DNA of 27,984 bases from contig JAAAKB020000008.1 of assembly GCA_010014835.2 (NCBI GenBank), positions 4,150,520 to 4,178,503 on the forward strand. The letters run 5' to 3'. Under the pieces are notes generated by a model, which made no database searches, was not told the origin of the DNA, and saw only the letters and a program-made list of their open reading frames with translations. Every line of letters begins with the position of its first letter. Position 1 is the first letter of the stretch. Made by a program: the position numbers and the translations under genes. Below, piece by piece: positions 1 through 12,319 of this stretch. The stretch comes from Apostichopus leukothele (lineage: Eukaryota > Echinodermata > Holothuroidea > Aspidochirotida > Stichopodidae).

Positions 1-277
1 TTGCTAGGAGAGCAGGGACCGGTGGTTATGCTTGCTGCTCCATTGTGGGGTGGGTTGGGTGCTTCACTTAGGAAGAGGTGGGGAGGGTGCGGGGGGGGGG
101 GGGGGCAGGGAAGAACAAGTTGGCAAATGTAGAAGGCATTAAAGATAATCTATTTTGTCATTAGTATCTTTGGCCTCGTTTCCACTACTGTAACTCCCGG
201 CTTCCCAGACTTAGGGTTGCGACCAAAATATGAGTCGAGGGACATTGACTCCTACATGCTTTTCTGTTCCTTTACAG
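1..277 (+). other. Intron of the nucleoside transporter gene (3' part)
   Basis: It ends in a pyrimidine-rich acceptor (tttctgttcctttacag, AG at 276-277) before the first visible transporter exon. The reading frame upstream of the acceptor shows no ENT similarity. It contains a run of 15 G at 91-105. No other coding signal was seen. Confidence 0.6.
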
Positions 278-3200
278 TGTGTGCAGCAATCTTTCAGTTA
301 AGTACATTTGGTCTGGCCGGAGTCTTCCCTAAAGAATTCACCCACGCAACGATGATAGGGCAGGGCGTCGGAGGGTTGGCCGTTTCTGCTTTTGAAATTT
401 TTGTGCTCCTGAGTGAGTAACACACCTCTTTGATCACAAATTCCTTTTCTTTCCTTTTAAAAAAAAGAAAGAAAGCTGTTTGCATCTATTTCGGTTCAAT
501 ATTTTTGATTAACGTTAGATACTCTTTAAGCCATGAAGCAGGAAATGAATGAACATAATGAGTTGATAATTGATATTGAAAACTGCATTAGTGCAGGAAC
601 CTTGCTAATTACTTAGAGAATGTGCTAATTACTCAGAGAATGGTCAGCACTTAACCAATCTTGTTTCGCGGCATTTTGCCACTGAATATTATCGCACAAT
701 AAGTCGGAGAGGAATCACCGAGCCAATTTCTGGTGGAATGTATGACTGGATTCATTTGTAATGTCTGTTTTCTGTATCGGTGATGGATTTTGCAAATGCT
801 GGATCTGTTATATAACGAAGCATTTCACATGAAGCTCTTCATATGATGTTATCGGTTTCAGTGTCTACATTCGCCTTGAAAATATTGAAAGGAACTTAAA
901 AGAGAAAGTAAAATGGTTCCAGCTCCTAGTGGCACTATGACATCACACATTTACAAAACAACAACCCCTAGACATGACTTTGAGACTAACACATCACCCT
1001 CAATGGGGGGAGATTAGTTGTTTATTATTTGGGGGGAGGGGTGAGGGGGGTTGGTTGTTCATCTTTAAAATCATTATTAAATGCTGAAGATGATGGTTTC
1101 ATTTGCTTCACCTTTAAATATAAGATCCCACTCGAGTGACGAGAAACAGACTCATTGTTTATGATTCGTTTCTAAACCCATGTCTGTACTTATAACTTAG
1201 CCTAACTAATTATCAGTAATTTTAAAACTCAACGACAACACTTTCATGATGATGTATCTTATTTCTATATTTCCAGTTGTAAATTCCCTTGTAATTTGAT
1301 AGTGCCAGCATCTACATCCTCTGTGGGATGGTATTCATTTTGATCACAGTTTATCCTATTCTAATCCCCCACCCCTGCCCCCTCAAGTCATTAATGGATA
1401 TATAATTAAGTGGGTCCATATATATACGTCCTCTCTTCGACTGCATCTGTTGTTTAGACCGATGACGTTCCAATCTTGTCTCAATTTTTTACAGTCATAA
1501 ATCAATATGTAATTAGTGGCTTCATCTACTTCCTCTGTGCCATGGCAGTCATCTTCGTAACCATCTTCTTCTTTGATGCTATGACCCGCCAAGCCTTTGC
1601 AGCACCTTACCTGAACCACGCTGCTTTCGGTAAGTTGTAAATTGTAAACATTGTCTAAATTCAGAAAGCTTTTGCAAAAGGATCTGTATATTTTATACAA
1701 AGTTGTGGTAACGTTATCACCCCCTGTTAATTGCGGTAATTGTTTACACTCTGCTGTTTGAATCTCTGTGAAACATGTTTCAGAAAGCTTGAATTTATCT
1801 CCATCTAGAAAGATTTTGTAAAATTTGGATACAATTTACCGATGTAATGCTACATTTCCCTTGAGACATCCCTTCCCTTATTGAGTTCTTGGTTCCCCTT
1901 TATTATGATCTGTATGCTTCATCCACATATACGGAGGGTTTACAAGGCTTCTGCTGATTCGTTGGTAGGAACTGTTTCCATGTTAAGACTGGGAGCATAT
2001 AACACTTGCCGTTTAGACATTCATTCATTCATTCATTGAGTCATTCATTCATTCTTTTAGTCATTCCTTCATTCATCATTCTCTTAATCATTCATTCATT
2101 CATTTTAATCATTCATTCATTCATTTAATCATTTATTCATTTAGTCATTCATTCATTTAGTCATTCATTCATTTATTTAGTCATTCATTCATCTAGTCAT
2201 TAATTCATTCTTTCATTTGTTCTTTCATCCCTTTGTTCATTCGTCTCTTTGTTCGTTCTTCCTTAAGATCCTTCATGTATTTCAAAGCTACTTCCAATGT
2301 TTCTGGTGTAGTTAGGATTTGTTCCCTGTTTGCTCTGTTGTTATTGACCTTTGACTCACAGTCTCGTGAATGTTTTTGTTTCTCTTGAAATAGAAGACAG
2401 CAATAACATACAATCCGACAGGCGTAAATCAAAACCACCTTTCCTGAAGATATTTTCCAAGGTGAGCAAATTGTTTGGTTATAATAACAAACAACAGTTT
2501 TAATTTAATTTTTGATAGAAATTCCATCTCTTATTGATGTGAACTTGTTTTCTGTTGTCAATTGCGAGAATGACCTTAAAGATGTTTAAAACTCTGTTCC
2601 TACTAAAAAAGATCTTATGACAATTGGGTGGAAGTTCTTATATGTTAACATTACTCCTGACTTACCTGTCTCCAAACAACAACAGCACCCTTAACTATTT
2701 GTGTCAAGAGGGATTTGGTAATAATTGAGAACTTTCCGTTCCTTCCGTTTCACCCCCCCCCCCCCACGACTTGTCACTTCTGGTCCAATTGTCCAGTATG
2801 TTTGTCCAGGACTTCTCATGACATCTACCAATAAATTTTGTTGATTCACCTCTAATATTGAGGATAACAACCTTGTGTGTATTTCGACCTAAAATGTTCT
2901 CATATAAAATTTGGCAAGGAATTGTAATGACCCTGCTGGCTTTGAGGTCTCTACTTTTGTTAATAGTAACCCCAGTCATGTGATGGTTTCATGTCAGACA
3001 GACCAATGTCTGATTCACCGAGTGTTGTGAGAACAAAGAGAACAAAATAATCAGTGGACTCAGATTTTCCCTTTTGGAGTACGATTTTGAGAAACAAGTC
3101 GCAGTGACGATACTGTAGGGCAAACATTCGGTGACTCGTCTGTGACTCGTTCCTTTAAAATTTCAGATCTACGTTCCAGCTTTATCTGTGTGTCTGATTT

Positions 3201-6200
3201 TTGCTGTAACGTTGGGGAATTTCCCCAGTGTCATCTCCTTGATCGAATCAACCAGTACTAACCTACACTGGAGGGGTAAGTTGAATATCGAATGTAACGT
3301 CCGATTTACTTTACTCAATTTTGAGAGCAGTATCTCGTTCCTTACTTTACAAATGATATTTTGTAAATGTAAAACTTATATGCTTACTCCAGGAATAGGA
3401 TTTTAATGGAAAGTCTATGAATGTCATCATGGAAGCTGTGACTTCCTTATGATGATATTGTTGTTGATTTATAGTTTTGATATGGGGCTGATGGAGCATG
3501 TTTGCTTACCAAAGTCAATGTTGACTTTATTTAGAATTTAATCACTATGCCCACTTTGTTTGCAGGAATATTGCTTTGCTCAGCAGTTAAGTGATTTTGT
3601 ACCTAACAACAAAATACAACAACAAAAGATTTAGGTTTGTTTCAGCTGAGTTGTCATGGAAACTGATGCAGTCTTCAAATTTCAACAAATTTATGCAATA
3701 TTTTTTTTTCCATAATAATATCTTTTTTTTAATTATGATATTATTTATACTATATAATATTTGTTATCTCCATAATACAAAATGATACAGGGATGTGGTC
3801 TTGACCTGAACACTGAAACCTGCCAGCGATTCTGTTAAAACACAAAAAATCTTTTGGCCATGGAATATCCTTTCGAAATGTTAAAATAGCAATTTGTGGA
3901 TGTAAATGATGTAATGACATATCAGTCACTTAGTTGGCAGGACATATCTAGAAGAACTGAAGTCACCTTACTGCTAATTAAGTCTCTAACGATTTGATTC
4001 CTTGGATTAGTTATCCAGTTAAATCAAATTTTTTCACACTTTTCTTTTCTTATCTTATCTTGCATTTTACATTTCCGACATGGTCAAACATTCTTCTTTT
4101 TGTATTAATAAAAGTCAGTGAAATATTCTAATGGTATATTTTTGTTTCCATTTAATAGATATCTTTATTTCTGTCACATCATATTTTGACCTATTTTTTC
4201 TCTTCCAATTTTCTAGACACCTTCTTCACTCCGGTTGTTTGTTTCCTTTTCTTTAATTTCTGGGATTTCCTCGGCCGAACGTCATCCTTCCTTCAAATAG
4301 TAAGTACTCTGGTGATCTCTTCATTTAATACCGCAAATTATTAATTTCCGAATTAAGCAAAAAATCTGGTAAATCTGGTGAAGTATTTGCTTTCATACAA
4401 CACACATTTTTGTGTACTGTGCAGATCGACAGGAAGGAGCATTGCTCATAGTATGGTGCAAAGTCGAGACGTCTCTGTAAATCTGCTGCAGTGCTAATGA
4501 CATTTGCAGTAAATAAACAGTTTGTAATAATAATAATTTTTTGAACACTGTTATAACGAAAGAAAACCAGTCAAACATTTTGGTGGTGCCCCGGATGTCC
4601 CGGATTCAGCCTAAACAATAACAGATTTTGGAAATTAACATAATCCAACAGTTTCTTTAAGGTAAAGAGTGATGGGTGTGGTGGGGGAGCGGGGTAAGGG
4701 GGGGGCTTATTAAGCTTTTAAAATGTCTAAAATCCGGCCGAAAATTTGGTCACATCCCTAAAAAAAATTGATGTGCATGTGGCTGGATGATGTCCTATTT
4801 AATTATCTACATCCTTGTGCGTATGAAGGAACATTAGACATTCTCCATTACAAGATATAAACATTGTAAAGAAAAAATCATAAGAGTTGAAACACATACT
4901 TCAACTATGATGTCATAGTTAGACTGTGATATCCCCGGAATGGAACCAGATTTTTCTTAGCTGTTTTGGGGAAGTTGTTTATGACAGTTATCAAATACAG
5001 GAATGATGATGGTGACTCCATAACGACTAAACTCTCGACCCTATGTTCGTTTTTTCCCTCCTAGCCATCTGAGAAGCATATGGGAATCCTAGCTGTGTTA
5101 GCTATCTTGAGGCTGGCCTTCTATCCCCTTTTTGCATTTTGTAACATCATTCCAAGAGATAATACAAACGTCTACTTTAAACACGACGCTTTTCCGATGG
5201 TCTTTGTCAGTTTACTTGGCTGTTCGAATGGTTATCTAGGAAGCCTTTGTGTCATGTACGGACCCAAGTGAGTATTAACTTTTAGTCTCTGTTAGTCAGT
5301 TCCCAAATTTGCATTTTTGCAGGCCTGTGAGTAATGGTAATACTAATACTCATAAAATGTCTCGGTGACGAAAAATGCCAAATGATGATAATCAAATGGA
5401 TACTATTTTAATCTTTGCTTTATGATTAAATTTTGGGAATTAGCTTAACTTTGATCAATCGTGAAGTTACTTTGGTATGAATCATCGGTTGGTTTCGTAA
5501 ATTTGACAACTAAATACAAAAGCTGTACTTGGTGTCGTATCATGATCTTCGCTACCATACTCGAGTTTTAAAGTTTAAAGGTACCGGTAAAAGTAAACTA
5601 TCAGAACCTACACAAAAGGCTGCGTCAGTGAGCTCTTTGCGTTGGGTTGCTTGAAGCTCTTCAACTCTAATACTAAACGTTTACCAAACTATCATTTAAA
5701 GGAATACTGCAAGTGATGAGATTTGAAACACCCTCTTAGATTGTATCTCTAATTTTAAGTTAATTAATAGAGAAACACAGAGGATGAATACTGTGTGTAA
5801 ACTGTGAGAGGGACTGATGCTTCCATCCTCAGCAGGATCCTCTTGAGAGGCAAAACTGAAAGGTAAACGGAAAGGATAGATGAAGGCTGGACATGGACAG
5901 ATGGACAGACAACTAAATTTATAATAATAATCAGCAGTTATTTTTACGACGCTTAAGCGACCACAAATGTGGGAGAAACCCGCAAGGGCTTTTGGATTAC
6001 AACTTACACGTCGGGTGGCTTCCAATTCAACATTTTAACTCAAATTTGGAATCTTTTCAATTTAGAAAGTCATTTCAGAAATTTGATGCAATGAACACAA
6101 TGAATAGAGCAAAAACAGACTGAACTTAGCAGAGGTTAAAGTAGTCAGTAGGTGAAAGCTGGTGGAATGAAAAATGTGATTTAGGAAGTGAGTACTGTGG

Positions 6201-7117
6201 ATGGACAGGAAGTGTGATGAAGAGTGGAAGGGTAGGTGGAAAGGGCTAGATATGGAGAAAGGGAGTGGTCTTGATTTAAATCATTCCCTTCTTGGAGATA
6301 ATGAGACTATGAGATTGAATGGTGGGAAAAGAAACTATTGTTTGAGAGCAAGGAAGGTCTGTTGCCCAGACACATTTTTGTGATAGTATTAATCACATGC
6401 ATAAATCAAATTGGAAATGTAATTTGTACTTTCTGGGAAATTCCATCAAACATTTATCCAGAGTAATATAGAAGCTTTATATATCTCTGTAAAATATCTA
6501 CCATGGCATTTAATTATCTCTGGACCTAATCATGATATTCATGCATATAAATCAGAAAAAGAGGACATTTTTGTACGATTAGCATCGAAAGATAAATTGC
6601 TCAGAGTTATTGCACAATTTTTAAAAGAGACATCAATCAATGTAGGGGAAGTCAGTGGAGACATTTTATATCATCAGGAAATCTGATGCTCGTGAAAGCA
6701 TACATCAATGCTTTATCGTAGCCTACCACACTTTCATAGCAGGCAAATACATAGCCTAGCCTGGTAAAGTGGCTGAACTTATCTAACCAGCTCTCTTGGC
6801 TTAAACTCAGCTAATTAGACAATTTTGAATGAAGAGAAACCAGCGTGATGTAGGTTCTTAAAATAAGAGCATAATATTTCATTCACTTTCTTGAGTGAAT
6901 GTTTTTGTTATAAAGCAAAATTTGGTTTTTAATTGCAACCTAGAGAAATCCTTCTTTTTTTTATTTTTTTTTATTTTTATGTTTTTACTATTTCTTTGGT
7001 TTCAGATTGGTAGAACCGGAACATCAGGAAACAGCAGGAGCCATAATGTCATTCTTCTTGGTGCTTGGATTAGCCATTGGATCTGTGTCAGCTCTCATTG
7101 TTATTAACATTATCTAG
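278..7117 (+). CDS. Equilibrative nucleoside transporter (SLC29/ENT family), C-terminal part, 7 exons
   Basis: Membrane carrier for facilitated transport of nucleosides or nucleobases. Coding exons I place at 278-412, 1495-1629, 2394-2461, 3167-3275, 4217-4299, 5065-5267 and 7006-7117 (TAG stop 7115-7117). All have AG/GT borders and the phases join (1,1,0,1,0,2), giving about 281 residues. Seen: FGLAG and GQGVGG in exon 1; the F-x-x-D-x-x-G-R helix motif (FNFWDFLGR) in exon 5; RLAFYP..FCN, then SNGYLGSLC in exon 6; QETAGAIM followed by a final hydrophobic helix in exon 7. These follow the order of human ENT1 from about its fourth helix to the C-terminus. The window starts inside the gene, so the N-terminal helices are off the left edge. 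The loop between helices 6 and 7 is short and basic (exon 3, KSKPPFLK) compared with the long loop of human ENT1. Family assignment is secure; the orthologue (ENT1/2/3/4) is not resolved. Confidence 0.93.
2017..2262 (+). repeat. Imperfect (ATTC)n / TCAT microsatellite in intron 2 of the transporter gene
   Basis: About 240 bases of ATTC/TCAT tetranucleotides, broken every 12-20 bases by short variants such as TTTAGTC and TTTAATC. This gives a loose higher-order pattern in which 'tttagtcattcattca' recurs several times. It decays towards the right into TTCG/TTTG-rich sequence and ends about 130 bases before the exon 3 acceptor. Confidence 0.85.
2386..2400 (+). promoter_or_regulatory. Tandem NAGNAG splice acceptor of transporter exon 3
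   Basis: The acceptor reads TAGAAG, with AGs at 2392-2393 and 2395-2396. With the preceding exon ending in one base (G), use of the first gives Glu-Asp-Ser and use of the second gives Asp-Ser. Both keep the frame and differ by one Glu. Tandem acceptors of this type are known to yield mixed isoforms, but only the motif is seen here. Confidence 0.55.
5268..7005 (+). other. Last transporter intron, with a dispersed repeat fragment
   Basis: A 1.74-kb intron with donor AA|GTGAGT and acceptor tttctttggtttcag. It holds a 40-base motif at 5811-5850 related to copies at 14055-14092 and possibly 20241-20270. No coding exon was seen; the ORFs in this stretch have no recognisable similarity. Confidence 0.6.
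5811..5850 (-). repeat. Dispersed short repeat with stem-loop (copy 1)
   Basis: On the minus strand it reads CTCTCAAGAGGATCCTGCTG followed by AGGATGGAAGCATCAG. The part ATCC..GGAT can pair. It aligns with the copy at 14055-14092, where the same layout is better preserved. It lies inside the last transporter intron. Confidence 0.45.
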
Positions 7118-8440
7118 CCTACCAATGGAATTGCTGTAGCACCATGAACCTAGCCTTCACACCAGTAATATCCATAAAAAAAACATTTAAAACAAGAGAG
7201 CTATATATATGTGTGTGTGTGCATGTTCAAACTATGTAGAAGTTTGCATGAAGAACAGAAAAGATTTGCGATTTTAATATCACTGCTGGAAAAGAAGGAA
7301 ATGTCATTTTTAAATCAGTCAGTCATTTTCCCATTGCTGATAAAGTTACTTGTTTATTGATATTTAGGCTTTCATTTCCGCCTGTATTTCACCAGGCCGA
7401 CCTTTGATCACAGAGAAGAATGCATATATACCTACAGTATGTATTCTCTATTGATACAGAGTACCAGCTCTTTACCGTACAGGTATTTATACTCTTGTAT
7501 TAGGAGGCTATTACAAACCGTTTTAAGCTGCTTTGCCAATCATAATTTGGTTTTATTAAATCATCCTGAATGCGGGTAATCATTATCGTGCAGGCTATGA
7601 CTGCTGCTGGTAGGCTCTGCTCTGCAGGCTTTTTAGTTTATATTTGGGTTGCAGAGGACTAAATGTAATACAATTCTATTGTTTTTTTGCACTACTGGAG
7701 GTCCATTCATGTGTGCAATCTTATATCACAATGTTAGTCACTATCTCCTAGGATAGTCAGGCCCGCGGATTAAGATTATGCCGGGCCATGGGCCATAAAT
7801 TGTTTGGATTCATTTTATGCAAAGACATCAAAATGATGTCCTGAAAGTCGATGTCTTATGTCAAATCCAATTCAGTGATCTGTGACTTTTGTGAGCATCT
7901 GTATGCGAGGTTATTTATCCAGCGTGGTCGGTCACCCCACCCTCACCCCCCAAAGTGCTGTTATGTTGTATTTCTAGTACCTCTGTTAATTGTGACAGGA
8001 AGTAACCAGAGGTGAAAGTGTTTGCGCTGGCGTGGGTGGTCGGGAATGAACGATACATACACTCGACACATGTGTGAATCTATCTGCCCGATACTTGAAG
8101 CCTCATGTCAATTTGCAGGAAATTTGGTCTATGTGCGGGGCTGTGGCTTTATATTGCCCATGCAATAACCCTACACTGAGATTATTAGAAGGTATTTGGG
8201 CGACCGGTAGTCACTATAACCTGCAGGCTATTACAAGCTATTTGGAATGTTTGTAGTAAGTTTATTCATGTCTAGGCTATCACAAACTATTTTTGCTGTT
8301 GGTAGTCAACCTTATGTAGGCTATTATAAGTTGGTAACTCCAAAGTGCAGACTATATTAATCTGTATGGGATGTTTGTAGTTTGTAGGCTATTATAAGCT
8401 ATTGAGATATTAAAGTCGGTGTTTAGGGGCATTATCTTAC
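7118..8440 (+). repeat. Transporter 3' flank / probable 3' UTR with degenerate tandem repeats
   Basis: Directly downstream of the transporter stop. An ATTAAA at 7555-7560 could serve as a poly(A) signal, but later AATAAA sites exist too (10432-10437). The string AGGCTATTAYAA recurs, most densely at 8226, 8275, 8319, 8349 (variant) and 8387, spaced about 30-50 bases, with isolated relatives near 7506 and 7592. The units are interrupted by TTTGTAG and GGTAGTC strings. This is an old, diverged tandem or dispersed repeat. No coding exon was seen. Confidence 0.45.
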
Positions 8441-11241
8441 ACTGAAATGTATTATAGATGATTTATTGTATTACATGGCTTGAATAACAATCAATATTTC
8501 TTATCAACTGCCTCCTCTAGAATCCTCTGCAACTATTTGCCATGAGTCAGGGGAATTGTAAAACAGAATTACACATTCAAATTTTTTAATTAGAAGATAA
8601 ACTTATAGACCTAGCATATTTATGACACATACTTCTGGGCTGCAGTTTTTCTTGTCAGTAACCAAGTAGCCTCATCAGAAGATAATGACAGACTGTTAGA
8701 CGAGTAAGATTTAACAGCGGTGTTTATTTCATTTTTATGGGACAAAGCACTTCTTAAATGTTCATGAATTTGGAAGTTGCAACAAGATTGTATAATTTAA
8801 TTAACTAGCAGTGTAACCAGGGCTGCTGCGCACTTGTGCCCAAGAATGGGCTGTATACAGTTTCTAGGATAGCAGCCATGGATTGGTTTCAGTAAATTGT
8901 TATGCTATTCAATATTGGGTTCGTTAGCTTCACTAGTCCAGTTTTGTAACCAAAGAATTATAAGAAATAGGCCACAAATTTTTAGTTTTTTAATTTATCC
9001 GTCTGTTGTCTGTGGTTACAATTTTATAGAGTCTTTGAAAAATGGTATCAACTTGTTGGTGAAACATTCTTAGGTGTTACCGTAACAATGAAATGGAACA
9101 ATGAAAAAGTAGAGATATTTGGATGTGTATTATAGTGGTTAGGGAAAGAAGAATGAGGTTGGAGGAGAGATTCATTTAGAATATAGGTATGTAGTAGAAA
9201 TTCTGGAAGGTAGGCTGAGCTGAGAGGCTTTTGGTGAACAATGGGTGGTAGGGAACAGATGGGGGGGGGGGACAGGGCGTCAAAGTTTTTGTTATACTGT
9301 CATCGAACGTAAGCTGTCATTCACTCAGAAGACTATACCTGATCTCATCTCATTTGATGAGTCTTATTTCCAATTTTGTTACCAAAAAAAAAATTTGATG
9401 AGGTGAAATTTGTGGTGTAGCAAGATTCAACTCAGGGTGTCACAGATGAAAGACAGGGTATAGTAGGGTTCTTTGGTGGCAAGGGTTTGAATAACTTACC
9501 ATGTGCATCAAGAAGGGACCATTTTATTGGCTCTAGTGAGGATTGATTCAACCTTTTAGATATATGCCCCCATCTATACATGAATTCTTGATTCACAATC
9601 TCAGTCGTTGGACTCTGCTAGCAATCAGAGATGGGATTGTATTACTTTGGTTATTTTCTCATTTTGCATGTCTTCAATGTTTTCTGTATATATTTTGTAT
9701 AGTCTTTAGTGGTCGTTACGTAGTAGGAGGTCTGTTGGTACCTCAATTTGTCTTTTCCTTTCTTCTTCTTTCAATTCTTTTTGTTGAGTGGAGGCAGAGA
9801 GAGGGGGAGGTGGGGGGGGGCAGGGATGGGTAAGGATAGAACCATTGGCAGGTGACTGTGTTATTAGTGGTCTCTACCTTTGTATAAAAGGAACATTGTT
9901 AATACATTTTGCGGTTTTTAATCTAGAGGGGGTTGTTCCAGTTTGGATATGACCGAGTCTCTGTGTACTGCGTTGTATTGATTTGCCAGGTGATTTGGTA
10001 GTTGCTCATAAGGGTATGTTGAGTTACACCTCTACACATTAGCTTACCATACAAGAGTTGGTGGTGTCAACCAACCCTCTTCTCTTTAAGTTACCAATTG
10101 TTAATTTTTTATTTTTTTTTGGCAAGGTAGTGTAAATATATATGCACTCAGGAATATGTTAAACATTATATTTCAGAGTAAGTTCTCTTGTTACCAAAGC
10201 CATTTTTTTTTATCTCATTATTTTTTATCTCCTCTGCCTATGCTTGTGAAGAAGCATTATTGATGTTTGTTGTATCTTGCAATGTGAGTGGAAGGGAGAA
10301 GGATAAGATATAAGTGTGTTTTGATCTACTATTTGATGTTTTTCTTCAACTTCTGATTCCATTTTGTCGATTCTATATAACTATAAATTCAGTTGAATTG
10401 TTAATAATTAAAATTTATGTAAATCTTACAAAATAAATGCCTGTCTATCACATTAAAATAAAATACTGCCATGAGATCACAAACTTAAGGCACTTGAAAA
10501 ATATTTGGTTTTGTTTTCATATTAGTCTCTTTAATAAAAAAAATAACACTTGTTTTTTCAATGTATTGTCAAACATCAAAATCAATTGTTAAAATTCAAT
10601 ATATTTCAATATCATGTGGCTTTATTACTTACATGTTTCATCCTTATAGATTGGATAGTATCGATGCTGCCTCCTAGCATGTACGGAAACCAATTTTGCT
10701 AACTTAGGGTTCTAATAATTTCAGAAATAACATGATCAAAAAACGATACCATGTTTATCATCAAAATCTGGTATATGTTTTTCTGTCTTAAAAAAGTATT
10801 ATAAATACCACTTGGGTAAGTTCTCTCCCACTTCTATTCTTTCTCCGTTGACAAATGTAAATGGAGAGTTAAAAAAAGAAGAAAAAACATTCCTTAATAA
10901 ACCTAGTAAATAAAAAAGTCTAAAAACACAAGACAAAATACACCAAAATTTTTATTGCCATAAATAGGTAAAAGACCGAACTCTTTGTAGGTTACACCAA
11001 ATATTGCTGTTTTTTTACGTCATTATTAAATGCATTCATGTCTAGGTGGACAGTTAATTCATATAGCCGGTATATTGATAAACAGAAAATTAACTATATC
11101 CTATTGACATGAATGGGAAGATTGGGTTGTAGCATTTAGATGCATAAACTTTGCAACAATCTAGCCATAGCACACTAACCTATTAAAATTAAGGGTAAGG
11201 TAGGGCCTACCAAAGAACAAAGCCAGTTTTTCTTTTAGTCC
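8441..11241. other. Non-coding stretch, AT-rich
   Basis: Neither strand shows a recognisable exon. Contents: 11-G run at 9261-9271; T-rich and A-rich tracts; clustered AATAAA hexamers on the plus strand around 10432-10465, which could end a long transporter 3' UTR but equally occur by chance in AT-rich DNA. The ORF at 9543-9833 is low-complexity and hydrophobic with no family resemblance. I looked here on the minus strand for kinase motifs (glycine loop, HRDIKPSN) and saw none. Confidence 0.5.
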
Positions 11242-11433
11242 ATGAAAATCCCATCAAAATATATGATGAAAATCCCATCAGGATATTTGATGGTAATCCC
11301 ATCAGGATTTATGATAAAAATCCCCTCAAGATATTTGATGGAAATCCCATTTAAATATAAGATGAAAATCCCATCAGGATATTTTATGGTAATCCCATCA
11401 GGATTTATGATAAAAATCCCATCAGGATGGAAA
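11242..11433 (+). repeat. 24-bp minisatellite, 8 copies, with 96-bp higher-order period
   Basis: Eight consecutive 24-base units of the type ATGAAAATCCCATCAGGATA plus TTTG. Units 2-4 and units 6-8 match each other better than their neighbours, so a four-unit (96-base) block has been duplicated. Because the unit is a multiple of three and free of stops in one frame, it stays open as 8-residue repeats of the form M-K-I-P-S-G-Y-L. I see no splice sites, promoter or homologue suggesting translation. Confidence 0.9.
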
Positions 11434-11830
11434 TGTAGGATTTAAAGATAATCCATCCTTAAAGGACGCTAAAAACCTGCTTGACGATTTTTGAAGTACC
11501 TTCCTAGAGTCTCTGATTATTAATATTGTTATATATTTCCAGATATAAGAGGAGGAGGGTTCAATTTGACGTAGACATGTCTCAATCAAGCAAACTGATT
11601 GCTTTGAGGGTGACCATAAAGTGCTTGTTGAAATCCGAGCACCAGTGACTGTTATTTGACCATCTAGCATATCAATCAAGTCATCAACACTGATGACCTT
11701 TAAACTTCAAAAGGTTCACAAGTAAAGACTAAACCGTTACTTTTAAATTTGTGGGAAACAGAACTTTTCTGCAAGATGAACGCAGACATTGAGTGTACTC
11801 AAATTGTTGTGATATTTTACCACATAAATC

Positions 11831-12319
11831 GTTTAGTCCAGTGGCATGCGCAGGACGTCAAAGGTGGGAGGGCCTTATTCCAAATGTTCTTGACTAATTA
11901 GGGTTGGGATTTGAACCTAAAGCAAGGGGTCCAAGAAAAATGAAGGTTTTTAAAAAAGAGGGGGACTGCCCTGGTGTTTTGAAACCAACTTAAAATGAGG
12001 GGGGGGGGGGGGTGTCTGGGGCTCCTCCCACAGAGAAAAACAAAGAAACTAGTACCTCAAAAGTCATGTGGTGCATTGAGGCATATTAAGATTATTAATG
12101 AAGTTCTATATAAGTGGATCTAAATGCAAAGTTGTGTTAATAAATACTTTCTGTCAGGTTGAAGAAAAAAGAGAGGGAAGGCTTCACCCGTAGTGGTGGT
12201 CTCATTCCTCCCCGGCTGAATGCAAACAATAACCCAATTGACCATTTTACTCGATATGGGTGGTTGGGGGTACCTCCATCTACCTCCTCCCCCGCTTTGC
12301 GCATGCCAATGGTTTAGTC
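11831..12319. mobile_element. Non-autonomous hAT-type DNA transposon (MITE) with 8-bp target duplication
   Basis: The element body is 11839-12311 (473 bases). Left end CAGTGGCATGCGCAGGAC; right end, reverse complemented, CATTGGCATGCGCAAAGC, so the inverted termini match at 13 of the first 14 bases. It is flanked by identical 8-base duplications GTTTAGTC at 11831-11838 and 12312-12319. CAGTG-type ends with an 8-bp duplication are the hallmark of hAT transposons. There is no transposase ORF. It contains a 14-G run at 11999-12012 followed by TCTGGGGCTCCTCCCAC, a string also found in the debris at 18745-18931. Confidence 0.88.

Noticed and set aside
9543-9833. Hydrophobic 96-residue ORF
   Set aside because: T-rich low-complexity DNA gives Phe/Leu-rich translations by chance; no splice context or homologue recognised.
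11242-11445. 67-residue ORF of IPSG repeats as a gene
   Set aside because: It is simply the 24-bp minisatellite read in its stop-free frame; no splice sites or related protein.
11422-11679. 85-residue minus-strand ORF as a kinase exon
   Set aside because: It has no glycine loop, catalytic or TTBK motif and overlaps the minisatellite.
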